Origin: Actinoallomurus spadix | GTDB taxonomy: Bacteria; Actinomycetota; Actinomycetes; Streptosporangiales; Streptosporangiaceae | DNA: 64,000 nt | NCBI RefSeq assembly: GCF_024055725.1 | Contig: NZ_JAMXMX010000008.1 | Location: 248,001 to 312,000, forward strand | Direction: 5' to 3' | Shown: positions 36,143 to 44,727 of the stretch, piece by piece | Numbering within the stretch: position 1 is the first letter of the stretch | How the letters are laid out: every line of letters starts with the position of its first letter | Translations under genes and position numbers: made by a program | The notes under the pieces: generated by a model | Database searches by the model: none | The model's input: the letters and a program-made list of their open reading frames with translations, nothing else | Told to the model about the DNA's origin: nothing

Positions 36143-36220
36143 TACGCCAAGATCACCGACAGTACAGAGACCAGACCTGTCACCGGGAGGACAGTAGGGC
36201 AAAATACGCCACGATCACCG
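36143..36220. repeat. Direct repeat in the leader of the 48-aa membrane peptide
   Basis: TACGCCAAGATCACCG (36143-36158) and TACGCCACGATCACCG (36205-36220) are 16-bp direct repeats with one mismatch, 62 bp apart. A TTGACA hexamer (36134-36139) precedes the first copy. They could be paired regulator sites or a duplicated leader element. Confidence 0.45.
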
Positions 36221-36248
36221 TCAAGCACCATTTGCAGGCTGGTCATGG

Positions 36249-36270
36249 GACGCCCGGATGGGCGTCTTTT
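36249..36270 (+). terminator. Attenuator-like hairpin with T-tract upstream of a small ORF
   Basis: GACGCCC-GGAT-GGGCGTC followed by TTTT is a classical Rho-independent terminator, unusual in this genome for having a T-run. It lies 22 bases before the ATG of the 48-aa protein and well after the preceding gene, so it may act as an attenuator rather than only ending transcription. Confidence 0.6.
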
Positions 36271-36291
36271 CTACTTTTCAGGGGGGACCCG

Positions 36292-36438
36292 ATGAAGTCA
36301 ACAACCGCCCAGGAAGTAGGGAGGACGGTACGGCTCGCACTGCGCACGTGGGGCCACACGTTCCGCCTGGTCACTCTGGTGGTCGTGGTGACGTGGCTGT
36401 TCCTGGCCACCGAGCGCCTTCCGCTGATCACCTGGTGA
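36292..36438 (+). CDS. 48-aa single-helix membrane peptide
   Basis: A 48-aa protein: polar N-terminus MKSTTAQEVGRTVRLALRTW, one transmembrane helix (LVTLVVVVTWLFLATERL), short C-tail. A purine-rich ribosome-binding site (ggggggac) precedes ATG 36292. The gene has its own long leader with a direct repeat and a terminator-like hairpin, and two strong hairpins follow it. Function unknown. Confidence 0.6.
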   Translation: MKSTTAQEVGRTVRLALRTWGHTFRLVTLVVVVTWLFLATERLPLITW

Positions 36439-36987
36439 CGCGAGGGGCCGGGTGCCGACCCCCGGCCCGAGAACACCGCCATTTCGTGGTCTTCCTCCTC
36501 GACGCCGGGGAGGAAGACCGGAACGCCCCCGTTCCCCGGTGAACAGGCCCAGGGCCGGAACGGCCGCACTCCCGGTTGACATCGTCACCGGACCGTACGA
36601 CACGCCCCTCCTCCCGTCCCCCTCCTCCCCTTGACCGGACATCCCCTGCGGTTCGGTCCGGCCCCTCGATTCCCGTAATCCCCATGAGCACGGCCATGCT
36701 CGCCGGGAGCGCTTCCCCGCCGCCCGCGGCCGCCTCTTCAACGATCACCGTCCGCGGCGGCCGCCGGCCGTACCGCCGGCCGGCTGAGGCCGCGCGCGCA
36801 GGCACCATGCGCCCCTGACCAGCAGCTTCGCACTCAGGCCCGTGGCGTGAGCATCCACTGCCATGTGTTACGTTTTGGCAAATTTCTAACTTTGGCCCTT
36901 ATGTCCCCGATTGTCCATAACCACAATCTGCCCTTGTTCACCACCGGCCGGGCTCCCCTCCTCCCCGCCCGGCCCGAAAGGGGTCTC
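36439..36987. other. 549-bp intergenic region with stacked hairpins and a promoter
   Basis: No convincing gene. It holds a perfect 11-bp hairpin (GGTCTTCCTCC 36488-36498 / GGAGGAAGACC 36509-36519) directly followed by GGAACG-CCCC-CGTTCC (36520-36535), probably terminating the small ORF. The stretch 36865-36935 is AT-richer, with TTGGCA (36875-36880) and TTATGT (36899-36904) spaced 18 bp, a plausible promoter for the secreted hydrolase. The rest shows nothing I can interpret. Confidence 0.5.
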
Positions 36988-38619
36988 GTGAAGAAGCTTG
37001 TCGTCGTCGCCGCGACGGCCGGGCTCGGCATGACCGGGCTCGGCCTTATTGGCGCCACAAGCGCGTCCGCGGCCACGGACACGTCCGCTGCCTTCCACCC
37101 GGCGAGCCTGAACTGGCACGCCTGCCAGACGGACATCGTGAAAGGAGCGAAGGCGTACGACGCCCTCGGCCCGGTCAAGGTGTCCACGATCATCCAGTGC
37201 GCCGAGCTGCAGGTCCCGCTGGACTACGCCCACCCGAACGGGCAGAAGATCACCCTTGAGCTGACCCGTACGCCCCACCAGGGCTCGGGCCCGGCCAAGG
37301 GCGACATCGTGGTCAACCCGGGTGGTCCGGGCGGCGAGGGCGCGCTGTTCGGCCCGCGCGTGTACGCGCAGAACTCCGCCGCGATGCAGAAGGCCTACAA
37401 CGTCATCGGCTTCGACCCGCGCGGCATCGGGTTCAGCACCCCCAAGATGACCTGCGACGAGGACTACACCAACGCGCCGCGTCCCGCGTACGGCACGGGC
37501 GGCAAGGTCACCGACGCGGCCTGGCTGGCCAAGAGCAAGGCCTACGCCCAGGCGTGCGCCGCGAAGTGGGGCCCGGGTTCCAAGCTGGACCTGATGGACC
37601 ACATCAAGACCATCGACTCGGTTCGTGACATGGACACGATCCGCAAGGCGCTGGGCAACAAGAAGCTCGACTACTACGGCGCCTCGTACGGCACCTACCT
37701 CGGCCAGGTGTACGCGACGGTCTTCCCGAAGCGCGTCGGCCGGATGGTCCTCGACGGGAACGTCAACCCCAAGCACGTCTGGTACGAGGCCCAGCTCGAC
37801 CAGGACCGCGCGTTCGACAAGAACATCGAGTACTACTTCGGCTGGATCGCCAAGTACGACAACGTGTACCACCTGGGCAACACCCAGAAGAAGGTCCACG
37901 ACTTCTTCTACGGCCTGGAGGACACCCTCACCGGCAAGGCCGTGGCCTACCAGGGCGCCGCGGTCGGCCCGGACGAGCTCGTCGACGGCATCCAGAGCGC
38001 GGCGTACCGGCGCAGCCAGGCCGTCTGGAACGCCTACGCGGCCGGGCTGTCCGCCTACAAGACGGGTGACGTCGCGGCCTTCGTCGACACCTTCGGCGTT
38101 CAGACCACCGGCGGCAGCGACGACAACGAGTTCGCCGTCTACAACGCCGTCCAGTGCACCGACACCCAGTGGCCGCTGAGCTGGGCCAAGTGGCACGCCG
38201 ACGCCGTGCGGGTCAACCGCACCGCGCCGTTCGAGACCTGGGGCAACGTCTGGTTCAACGCCCCCTGCCTGTACTGGGGCGCCAAGGCCGGCAAGCCGGT
38301 CAAGGTCGGCCAGACCCGGGACCTGCCGAAGAACATCCTGATGTTCCAGGCCACCGACGACGCGGCCACGCCGTACGCCGGCGCCCTCGAGCTCCACAAG
38401 GTCCTCCGGGGCTCGCACCTCGTCGTGCAGGACGGCGACCGCACGCACTGCATCGTGCACCGCGGCGCCTCGGCCGTCGACGCCTACTTCGACGACTACT
38501 TCCTGAACGGCACGCTGCCCAAGCAGGACACCGTGCACGTCGCGCAGCTCGGTGACCCGACCCCGCCGGCGTCCACCGCGAAGACCGCGGCGTCCGCCCA
38601 CGCCGAGGTCGTCAAGTAA
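36988..38619 (+). CDS. Secreted alpha/beta hydrolase, tripeptidyl aminopeptidase-like
   Basis: A 543-aa exported peptidase-type alpha/beta hydrolase. Signal peptide KKLVVVAATAGLGMTGLGLI ... ATSASAA (GTG 36988, gaaagggg upstream). NPGGPGGEG gives the oxyanion hole; the nucleophile elbow is YYGASYGTYLG (Ser), Asp in QATDDAATPY, His in GDRTHCIVHR, and a TAP-like C-terminal domain. Streptomyces Tap/Slp proteins of this type remove N-terminal tripeptides from extracellular proteins. A strong terminator follows. Confidence 0.9.
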   Translation: MKKLVVVAATAGLGMTGLGLIGATSASAATDTSAAFHPASLNWHACQTDIVKGAKAYDALGPVKVSTIIQCAELQVPLDYAHPNGQKITLELTRTPHQGSGPAKGDIVVNPGGPGGEGALFGPRVYAQNSAAMQKAYNVIGFDPRGIGFSTPKMTCDEDYTNAPRPAYGTGGKVTDAAWLAKSKAYAQACAAKWGPGSKLDLMDHIKTIDSVRDMDTIRKALGNKKLDYYGASYGTYLGQVYATVFPKRVGRMVLDGNVNPKHVWYEAQLDQDRAFDKNIEYYFGWIAKYDNVYHLGNTQKKVHDFFYGLEDTLTGKAVAYQGAAVGPDELVDGIQSAAYRRSQAVWNAYAAGLSAYKTGDVAAFVDTFGVQTTGGSDDNEFAVYNAVQCTDTQWPLSWAKWHADAVRVNRTAPFETWGNVWFNAPCLYWGAKAGKPVKVGQTRDLPKNILMFQATDDAATPYAGALELHKVLRGSHLVVQDGDRTHCIVHRGASAVDAYFDDYFLNGTLPKQDTVHVAQLGDPTPPASTAKTAASAHAEVVK

Positions 38620-38635
38620 CACCCTCCACGGAGAA

Positions 38636-38663
38636 GGGGCCCTCGATCCGAGGGCCCCTTTTT
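38636..38663 (+). terminator. Rho-independent terminator
   Basis: GGGGCCCTCG-ATC-CGAGGGCCCC followed by TTTTT: a perfect 10-bp stem, 3-nt loop and T5, immediately after the secreted hydrolase gene. Confidence 0.92.
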
Positions 38664-38705
38664 CGCGCCCGCCATTTCGCGCCCGCCGCCGGTAGGGTCC
38701 GGTGA

Positions 38706-39317
38706 ATGCCCGACTCTGCCGTACTGACGACCGAACGCCTCATCCTCCGGCGATGGCGGGACTCCGACCGCGAACCGTTCGCCGCCCTGAACGCCGACCC
38801 GGAGGTCATGGAACACTTCCCCGAGACCTGGGACCGGGCGCGGAGCGACGCGTTCGTCGACCGGATCGAGGAGGTCTTCGACGAGCGGGGCTTCGGGCAC
38901 TGGGCCCTGGAGGTGGCCGCCACGGGCCGGTTCATCGGCTTCACCGGGCTGTGGGTGCCGCGCTTCGACGCGCACTTCACCCCCACCGTCGAGATCGCCT
39001 GGCGGCTGGCGCGGCCCGCGTGGGGCCACGGGTACGCCAGTGAGGCCGCGCGGCGCGCCCTCACGTTCGCCTTCGAGGACCTCCGGCTCCCCGAGGTCGT
39101 CTCCTTCACCGCGCGCCCGAACCTGCGCTCCCAGGCCGTGATGCGGCGCATCGGCATGACGCACGACGCCGCCGGCGACTTCGACCATCCCTTCGTCGCC
39201 GAAGGCCATCCGCTCCGGCCCCACGTCCTGTACCGCATGCGGGCCGATCAGTGGCCGGCGGCCGCGACCAGGGCGACCTCCGGCGAAGGCAACGCCCCGG
39301 CCGGAAACGGGCGATAG
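38706..39317 (+). CDS. GNAT-family N-acetyltransferase (RimJ/RimL type)
   Basis: A 203-aa GNAT protein: LTTERLILRRWRDSDREPFA, LNADPEVMEHFPE, FIGFTGLWVPRFDA, acetyl-CoA loop RPAWGHGYASEAARRALTFA, and SFTARPNLRSQAVMRRIGM. This subfamily acetylates N-terminal or side-chain amines. The last ~20 residues are low-complexity. Follows the terminator at 38636, so it is separately transcribed. Confidence 0.93.
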   Translation: MPDSAVLTTERLILRRWRDSDREPFAALNADPEVMEHFPETWDRARSDAFVDRIEEVFDERGFGHWALEVAATGRFIGFTGLWVPRFDAHFTPTVEIAWRLARPAWGHGYASEAARRALTFAFEDLRLPEVVSFTARPNLRSQAVMRRIGMTHDAAGDFDHPFVAEGHPLRPHVLYRMRADQWPAAATRATSGEGNAPAGNGR

Positions 39318-39525
39318 GCGTACGCCCGGCGTCCCGGCCGAAGGGCCTCATCCCCGGCATCGACGTCAGCGCCTACCCGCACGAGGTCGACCGGTCGTCG
39401 GCGCAGCCCGTGCGCTGGCGCCCGGTTCCCCGCGCATTTCGTACGGCGATGAGCGGTCGGCCCTCGTTCGGGTAGGGGACGGGGACGAGCCGGTGTTCCG
39501 CTGCCGGCACGATCCGGGGGACGTG

Positions 39526-40017
39526 ATGCAGACCTTCCTTCCCTACGCGGACTTCGCCGCGACGGCGCGTGTCCTCGACCAGCGCCGCCTCGGGAAACAG
39601 CGGGTCGAGGCGCTGCAGGTGCTGCGGGGGCTGACCATTCCCGGCTACGGCTGGCGGCACCACCCCGCGGTCCGGATGTGGGCCGGCTACGAGGAGGCGC
39701 TGACCTGCTACGGCCTGGCGATCTGCCGCGAGTGGTGCAGCACCGGCCGCCGGGACACCTGCGCCGCCAGCCTGAGCACCGAACTGCGCGAGGCGAGGCT
39801 CATCCCCACGGCCCGCGACCAGGCCGAACTGGCCGAGGCCGGAGCCCTGCCGCCCTGGCTGGGCGATCCGGAATTCCACCGCAGCCACCAGTCCTCGCTG
39901 CTCCGCAAGGACCCGGCGCACTACGCCCAGTTCTTCCCGGACGTCCCCGACGACCTGCCGTACATCTGGCCCGTCCCCGACCATCCGGTCACCGAGGACA
40001 AGTCGAGCGATCGGTAA
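39526..40017 (+). CDS. MSMEG_6728-family / pyrimidine-dimer glycosylase-like protein
   Basis: A 163-aa protein of the actinobacterial MSMEG_6728 family, related to DUF1722/T4 EndoV-type pyrimidine-dimer glycosylases: MQTFLPYADFAATARVLDQR, RLGKQRVEALQVLRGLT, YGWRHHPAVRMWAGYEEALT, PEFHRSHQSSLLRKDPAHYA and YIWPVPDHP at the end. A DNA repair role is likely but unproven. ATG 39526 begins the conserved MQTFLPY. Confidence 0.82.
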   Translation: MQTFLPYADFAATARVLDQRRLGKQRVEALQVLRGLTIPGYGWRHHPAVRMWAGYEEALTCYGLAICREWCSTGRRDTCAASLSTELREARLIPTARDQAELAEAGALPPWLGDPEFHRSHQSSLLRKDPAHYAQFFPDVPDDLPYIWPVPDHPVTEDKSSDR

Positions 40018-40062
40018 GCCACAGCAGAGCACCACAGCGGCCCGGGCTTGGCGGGAACGGGC

Positions 40063-40728
40063 TCAGCGGGAGGAGTCCGGCTGCCCGGTGGCGCCGCGGC
40101 CGGTGAAGGTGAAGACCGACATCGGGTCGTAGCCCGAGAAGAGCAGGCGGATCACGATGATCGCCATGGCCTCCAGGTGACGGGCCTGCGTCAGGTCACC
40201 GGCGTCCAGGGCCTCCGCGCCGAGGTCGTTGATCAAGGCGCGCGCCGCGGCCTTGCCTCCCTCGTCGCCGGCGATCGGCACGGTGAACGGACGGCCGTCG
40301 AAGGACAGGGGACGCTTCTTCCAGACGTCGCCGTGCGCCTGGTTGAACGCCTTCACCACGTGAGCGCCGGGCGCCAGGCGGGCCACCTCCTCGGCCATCG
40401 ACGTCCCGCCATGGAAGGTGATCTGTGAGAAGTCCGAGAGGTCGACGGCGTTACCGCAGTCGATGATCGTCTTACCGGCCAGCGCCCCCTCCGGGCCGCC
40501 CGCCGCCACCAGCGTCTCCTCCAGTCCCGCGAGGAGCACGGCGAGCAACACCGCGTCCCCGAACTCCGCCGCCTCTCGCAGGGTGCCCGCCTTTGCGCCG
40601 ACCCGCTGGGCGAGGTCCTCGGCCTTGGCCGGGGTACGGCCGCCGATCAGGACCTCGTGCCCTGCGCGTACCCAGCCGGGCACCAGCGCCTCGGCCATCC
40701 TCCCGGCTCCGAGTACACCGATCTTCAT
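40063..40728 (-). CDS. NADPH-dependent F420 reductase-like oxidoreductase
   Basis: A 221-aa Rossmann protein of the F420_oxidored family: KIGVLGAGRMAEALVPGWVR, EVLIGGRTPAKAEDLAQRVG, AGKTIIDCGNAVDLSDFSQI, ARLAPGAHVVKAFNQAHGDV, and FTVPIAGDEGGKAAARALIN. Such enzymes reduce NADP+ or other dinucleotide substrates using F420H2, or are generic NADP reductases. ATG 40728 has an ideal aggagga site. An HxlR regulator lies 135 bases upstream on the same strand and may control it. Confidence 0.87.
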   Translation of the reverse strand: MKIGVLGAGRMAEALVPGWVRAGHEVLIGGRTPAKAEDLAQRVGAKAGTLREAAEFGDAVLLAVLLAGLEETLVAAGGPEGALAGKTIIDCGNAVDLSDFSQITFHGGTSMAEEVARLAPGAHVVKAFNQAHGDVWKKRPLSFDGRPFTVPIAGDEGGKAAARALINDLGAEALDAGDLTQARHLEAMAIIVIRLLFSGYDPMSVFTFTGRGATGQPDSSR

Positions 40729-40863
40729 CGCAGTCCTCCTGTCACGTCGAAGCACTGCGGGGAACGCTAGGAGGCCGTGGGGAACCGAACGGTGCCCCAC
40801 GGCGGGCGGCGGGCGGGTGCGGCGGGCGGTGCACCCCCGCTGGGCGGGTGCGGCGGGGGTGAT

Positions 40864-41226
40864 CTATGCCGGGCGGGCGGTGGCGGCGGCGCGGGCGTCG
40901 AGGAGGGCGCCGGTGTTGTCCTCGGCCCACCGGGACAGCGCACAGAGGGGTTCGAGGAGGCTGCGGCCGAGGTCGGTGAGGCGGTACTCCGCCCCGGGCG
41001 GCGCCGTGGCGAGGGCGCGCCGCTCGACCAGGCCGTTCTCCCCGAGCCTGCGGAGCGTCTGCGTCAGCATCTTCTTGCTGATGCCGCCGACCTTCTCGCG
41101 GAGTTCGGAATAGCGGGCCGGACCACGGCCGAGGGCGATCACGACGACCACCGACCAGGTGTCGGAGACCAGCTCCAGGGTGGTCCGGGCCGGGCAGTCG
41201 GCGAGGAAGACGTCGTAGGCGACCAC
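40864..41226 (-). CDS. HxlR-family regulator
   Basis: A 120-aa winged-helix regulator: DCPARTTLELVSDTWSVVVV with the family-typical Cys11, RYSELREKVGGISKKMLTQT, LRRLGENGLVERRALATAPP and GAEYRLTDLGRSLLEPLCAL. The N-terminal Cys is often a redox or electrophile sensor in this family. It is upstream of the F420-type oxidoreductase on the same strand, consistent with control of a quinone or aldehyde stress response (inference). Confidence 0.92.
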   Translation of the reverse strand: MVAYDVFLADCPARTTLELVSDTWSVVVVIALGRGPARYSELREKVGGISKKMLTQTLRRLGENGLVERRALATAPPGAEYRLTDLGRSLLEPLCALSRWAEDNTGALLDARAAATARPA

Positions 41227-41440
41227 GACCGGATCGTACGCCGCCGGCCCCCGGTGATCGGCCCGTGTGCCATGCCTGGCCGCTTCCCGCCAATCCCGCG
41301 CGTCCGGGGCTCGGTCCCTGGCGCGGACCGGGGGCGCGGGAGATCATCGACTGTCCGATCCACTCCCCCCGATCAGCCCCTCCCCTCTTACCGGAGTGAA
41401 CCGGTGACGTGGACTCTTGCCCCCGCGAAAGGGACATGTC

Positions 41441-43549
41441 ATGCGTGAATCCGTAGGGTTCGCCGACGCGAGGCGGCCCCGCAGAGTGTTCGGCGCCTGG
41501 ATGGCGGCGTGTTCGATGCTCTGCACGGCGGTGCTGCTGCTGTCCGGCACGGCCGCGACGGCCGCGGTCGCGAAACCGCCGAAGCCGACCCCGAACCCCT
41601 GGCAGATGCGGCACTGGCCGCGGACGCAGCCGTGGCAGCAGGCACAGCCGCGGCACGCGTACGCCCAGGACGCGCCCCGCCCGATCGACCCGCAGAACTA
41701 CGAACTGCCGGACACCATGACCTGGGACGACTACAAGGCCGTCCCGAACACGCACTGGAACGACCCGGCGCGCAAGGGCTCGATCAAGAACTTCAAGGGC
41801 GCCCTGGTCCTGGTCGACTACCCGGACCAGTCCTTCATCGTCTCCCAGCCGAAGAACTCCACGATCTACGGCAACCCGACCTCGGTGAGCGACGTGCCAC
41901 GCGACCAGGTGCCGCGGTTCTACCAGGACTTCCTCAACACGCCGGGGCAGCTCAACCGGGGCCACACCATCCACGAGTACTGGATGGAGGACTCGGGTGG
42001 TCGGTACGGCATTGATCTGAAGGGGTTCGGCCCGTACCGGATGCCCGCCAAGAGCCACGAGTACGGGATCGAGTCGGACTTCCAGGGCGACCAGGGCTGC
42101 CCGGCGGGCGACACGTGCGACCGCGACTTCCGCAAGGACGCCCGGGCGGCGTGGATCGCCGACGTCGGGGAGCAGGTCGCCGCGCAGTACGACTTCGTGT
42201 TCTTCCTCAGCGCCGGGCAGGACGAGTCGTCCACCTGGCAGGAGTTCGGGCAGATGAAGTTCACGACGCCCCAGGACGTCACCGACGACTGGGGGCCGCC
42301 GGACCCGGCGCTGCCGAACTGGAACAAGACCCGTTACGTCGACTGGACGTCCTGGCAGGCGTCGGCGAACATCTGGCCGAACGCCGCCTCTGGGAGCTCG
42401 ATTCAGGCGGAGAGCTCCGGGATGGGGACCTACGCCCACGAGTTCAGCCACATCCTGGGCATCGGCGACAACTACAACAACCCGTACTCCGTCCCGGCCC
42501 GCCGTGACTACTCCGGCCCGTGGGAGATGCTGAGCCGGGGGACGTTCAACGGTCCGGGCGGCCCGCACAGCCGCTGGCTCGTCCCCGGCACCGCGGGCAG
42601 TTCGATGGGCGCCCAGCACATGCTGCGCAACAAGGTGAAGCTCGGCATCGTCGACCCGTCCAACGTCCTCAGCCTCTCCCGGGACGGCCTGACCGGGTCG
42701 GGGATCGTGGTGGCCACGGTGAAGGCCCGGGAGGTCCAGCCGGGGTCCGGGGAGCTGTCCGGGATCAACCTGCCGCTGAGCGGCGGGGATCACGAGCCGG
42801 CCTGCTCGGTGTCGGCCGATCCGCTGTGTGACGGCGGCGGTTACGACAACTACACCCTCGAGGTCGTCGACCGCATGGGCTACGACTCGTTCACGCCGGA
42901 CAGCGGCGTCCTGCTCGCCAAGACCAAGAACCGCGACGCGGCCCCGTTCATCTGGACGGTCGACGCCCACCCGGAGGACATCGACAAGGTCGACTTCGTC
43001 CTGCCGAACGGCACGCCGCAGAAGATGACGATCGGCGACTACCGGCAGCTGTCGGACGCGCTGTTCCACGCGGGCACCGGCTCGGGCAGCCAGTACGAAT
43101 ACGTCGACCAGGCGAACCGCCTGCACTTCTACGTGCTCGATATCAGGCGCGACAAGGCCGGCGTCCTGTCGTACACGGTCGCGGTCCGGTCGCTGGACGG
43201 TTCCGGGGCTCAGCGGCGGGGCGTGCGCCTGTCGCCGGGCGTCGGTGTCGCGGCTCCGCAGCGCGGCTGGGCCCGGTGCGCGCTGCCGCTGCGCAACACC
43301 GGCGCGGCCGGTACCGGCACGTATGGGAGTTCCGACGTCTACCGGCTGTCCGCGACCGCGGTGGGCGGGGGCTGGACGGCCTGGCTGCCGAACGCCCTGG
43401 CCACGGCGAAGGCCGGCGGGCGCACGACGGTGCAGGTGTACGCGAAACGGAATGCGGGCGCGGCCCACGCCGGGCGGATCCGGCTGACCGCCACGTCGGA
43501 GAGCGACCCCACGAAGAAGGCCACGGCGACCTGCACGGTCGTCGGCTGA
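41441..43549 (+). CDS. Secreted M6-family metalloprotease (immune inhibitor A-like)
   Basis: A 702-aa exported zinc protease. Signal peptide near residues 18-43 (FGAWMAACSMLCTAVLLLSG), a Pro/Gln-rich propeptide, catalytic HExxH in GTYAHEFSHILGIGDNYNNP with the Asp/Glu-rich follow-up GPWEMLSRG (M6 signature), and a C-terminal beta domain (TYGSSDVYRLSATAVGGGWT ... SESDPTKKATATCTVVG). Probably degrades extracellular proteins. ATG 41441 is preferred, with agggacatgtc upstream. Confidence 0.92.
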   Translation: MRESVGFADARRPRRVFGAWMAACSMLCTAVLLLSGTAATAAVAKPPKPTPNPWQMRHWPRTQPWQQAQPRHAYAQDAPRPIDPQNYELPDTMTWDDYKAVPNTHWNDPARKGSIKNFKGALVLVDYPDQSFIVSQPKNSTIYGNPTSVSDVPRDQVPRFYQDFLNTPGQLNRGHTIHEYWMEDSGGRYGIDLKGFGPYRMPAKSHEYGIESDFQGDQGCPAGDTCDRDFRKDARAAWIADVGEQVAAQYDFVFFLSAGQDESSTWQEFGQMKFTTPQDVTDDWGPPDPALPNWNKTRYVDWTSWQASANIWPNAASGSSIQAESSGMGTYAHEFSHILGIGDNYNNPYSVPARRDYSGPWEMLSRGTFNGPGGPHSRWLVPGTAGSSMGAQHMLRNKVKLGIVDPSNVLSLSRDGLTGSGIVVATVKAREVQPGSGELSGINLPLSGGDHEPACSVSADPLCDGGGYDNYTLEVVDRMGYDSFTPDSGVLLAKTKNRDAAPFIWTVDAHPEDIDKVDFVLPNGTPQKMTIGDYRQLSDALFHAGTGSGSQYEYVDQANRLHFYVLDIRRDKAGVLSYTVAVRSLDGSGAQRRGVRLSPGVGVAAPQRGWARCALPLRNTGAAGTGTYGSSDVYRLSATAVGGGWTAWLPNALATAKAGGRTTVQVYAKRNAGAAHAGRIRLTATSESDPTKKATATCTVVG

Positions 43550-43556
43550 CCCGGAC

Positions 43557-43587
43557 CCGCCGGAGGAGGAAGACACTCCTCCGGCGG
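43557..43587 (+). terminator. Perfect 12-bp hairpin terminator
   Basis: CCGCCGGAGGAG (43557-43568) pairs perfectly with CTCCTCCGGCGG (43576-43587) around a 7-nt loop, 8 bases after the M6 protease stop. Confidence 0.8.
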
Positions 43588-43595
43588 CCACGGAT

Positions 43596-43736
43596 ATGGA
43601 ACCCGACCGGTGGCGTGATGAGCAGGCGGCGCATTTCCGCTACCGCGGCCTCTTGACGGTCGCATGGTTCGTACAGATCGCCGCGGACACCGTTCAGCAC
43701 CCACGATGCCGCGGCGACGCTCGCTACCGGCTCTGA
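43596..43736 (+). pseudogene. Short frame resembling the tail of the 65-aa protein at 45903
   Basis: A 46-codon frame with RDEQAAHFRYRGLLTVAWFV then QIAADTVQ. It matches the C-terminus of the frame at 45903-46100 (AYLRFRDLSAVARFVQIAAG), and 21 bases (ggttcgtacagatcgccgcgg, in two halves of the motif FVQIAA) are identical between 43665-43685 and 46070-46090. It lacks the start region of the longer copy. Probably a duplicated scrap. Confidence 0.4.
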
Positions 43737-44215
43737 AGGGCGCGCCCGGCCACGGGCCAGTTCTGGCGGAGCCGGTCGAGGTAGGACTGGGCGACCGACC
43801 CCGGCCGGGCGCCCCGGGCGAACGCCAGCGTGTTCCCCGGGCCCGCGTTGTAGCCGAGGGCGAGCAGTTCGTTCCGGGTGTACCGGCCCGACCGCCGCGC
43901 GGACGCGCGCAGGTTCTTGCGGTGGTTGCCGGCGGCGTTCGGGTCGGCGGGGTCCCGGGACACGGAGTACTTCGTGCCCAGCACGAACGACTCTCGCCGG
44001 CCGCGCAGCAGCTCCCCGAGGAAGTCCTCGCTGGCGCCGCCGCGATAGTTGACCGCGGTGTCGATCATGTTGCCGCCGGCCTCGGCGTATAGGTCCAGCA
44101 TCCGGCGGCACTCCGGCAGTGGCGCGCCGACCCCGCCCTGCTCGCCGAAGGTCATCGCGCCGAGGATCAGTTCGGGGACGCGCAGGCCGCTGCCGCCCAA
44201 GGTGCGGTACCTCAC
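43724..44215 (-). pseudogene. Aldo/keto reductase N-terminus fused to a transglycosylase-like tail
   Basis: A 163-aa frame. Residues 1-110 are a clear AKR start: VRYRTLGGSGLRVPELILGA, MIDTAVNYRGGASEDFLGEL, ESFVLGTKYSVSRDPADPNA, AGNHRKNLRAS. The barrel then breaks off, and residues ~115-163 (RYTRNELLALGYNAGPGNTL, then FARGARPGSVAQSYLDRLRQ) look like the C-terminal YNAGPGN region of a lytic transglycosylase (SLT) domain. About 200 AKR residues are missing, so neither activity is expected. GTG 44215 overlaps the VOC stop by 4 nt. Confidence 0.65.
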
Positions 44216-44673
44216 GCCGTCACCGAGCCGTCGAACAGCTCCGCCGCGCGGGCGGCGATCTCCTCCTGCGGCACGTCCCGTACGTGCTGGTCCAGCGCCC
44301 AGCGGTGCCCGAAGGGATCCAGCAGCTGGCCGGTGCGGTCCCCCCAGAAGGCGTCGTGCACGGGCTCGAAGACCGTGGCTCCGGCCTCCATCGCCCGCGC
44401 CCAGGCCGCGTCGACGTCCGGGACCCGTACGTGCAGGGCGGCGGAGGTGCCGCCGAGAGCGGCGGGTGCGCGCATCCCCAGGTCGGGCAGTTCGCCGGCG
44501 ACCGCCAGGGCGGTGTCCCCGAGGAGGAGTTCGACCGTGAGCGTACGGCCGTCGGGCAGAGTCAGCCGGCTCGTCTCCCGCGCGCCGAGGGCGTCGGCAT
44601 ACCAGGTGGCGGCCTGGTCCGGATCGGTGACGACGAGGTGGATCGCTATCTGAGTCACGAGGAGACCATACAT
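44212..44673 (-). CDS. VOC/glyoxalase-family protein
   Basis: A 153-aa vicinal-oxygen-chelate protein: IAIHLVVTDPDQAATWYADA, LTVELLLGDTALAVAGELPD, ALHVRVPDVDAAWARAMEAG, DRTGQLLDPFGHRWALDQHV. It is similar to PhnB-like/AraC-associated glyoxalase-like proteins often linked with drug or electrophile resistance. The start codon lies inside the TetR operator dyad, and transcripts may be leaderless. Divergent from a TetR regulator that should control it. Confidence 0.87.
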   Translation of the reverse strand: MYGLLVTQIAIHLVVTDPDQAATWYADALGARETSRLTLPDGRTLTVELLLGDTALAVAGELPDLGMRAPAALGGTSAALHVRVPDVDAAWARAMEAGATVFEPVHDAFWGDRTGQLLDPFGHRWALDQHVRDVPQEEIAARAAELFDGSVTA

Positions 44674-44703
44674 AGTGTATGGACATCAAGTCCATACACT
44701 ATG
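44671..44703. promoter_or_regulatory. 33-bp TetR operator dyad
   Basis: CATAGTGTATGGAC-ATCAA-GTCCATACACTATG is a perfect 14-bp inverted repeat with a 5-bp spacer, filling the gap between the VOC and TetR genes. TACACT in each arm could serve as a -10 element, so TetR binding would block both promoters. Confidence 0.8.
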
Positions 44704-44727
44704 TCCACGGTCGTTAGGATGGACGGC

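Noticed and set aside
36060-36290. A known riboswitch class in the leader of the 48-aa peptide
   Set aside because: No aptamer core that I recognise; only the direct repeat and the terminator-like hairpin are certain.
36428-36808. A 126-residue minus-strand frame in the intergenic region
   Set aside because: Composition is low-complexity Arg/Gly, it has no ribosome-binding site or recognised motif, and it crosses two perfect hairpins.
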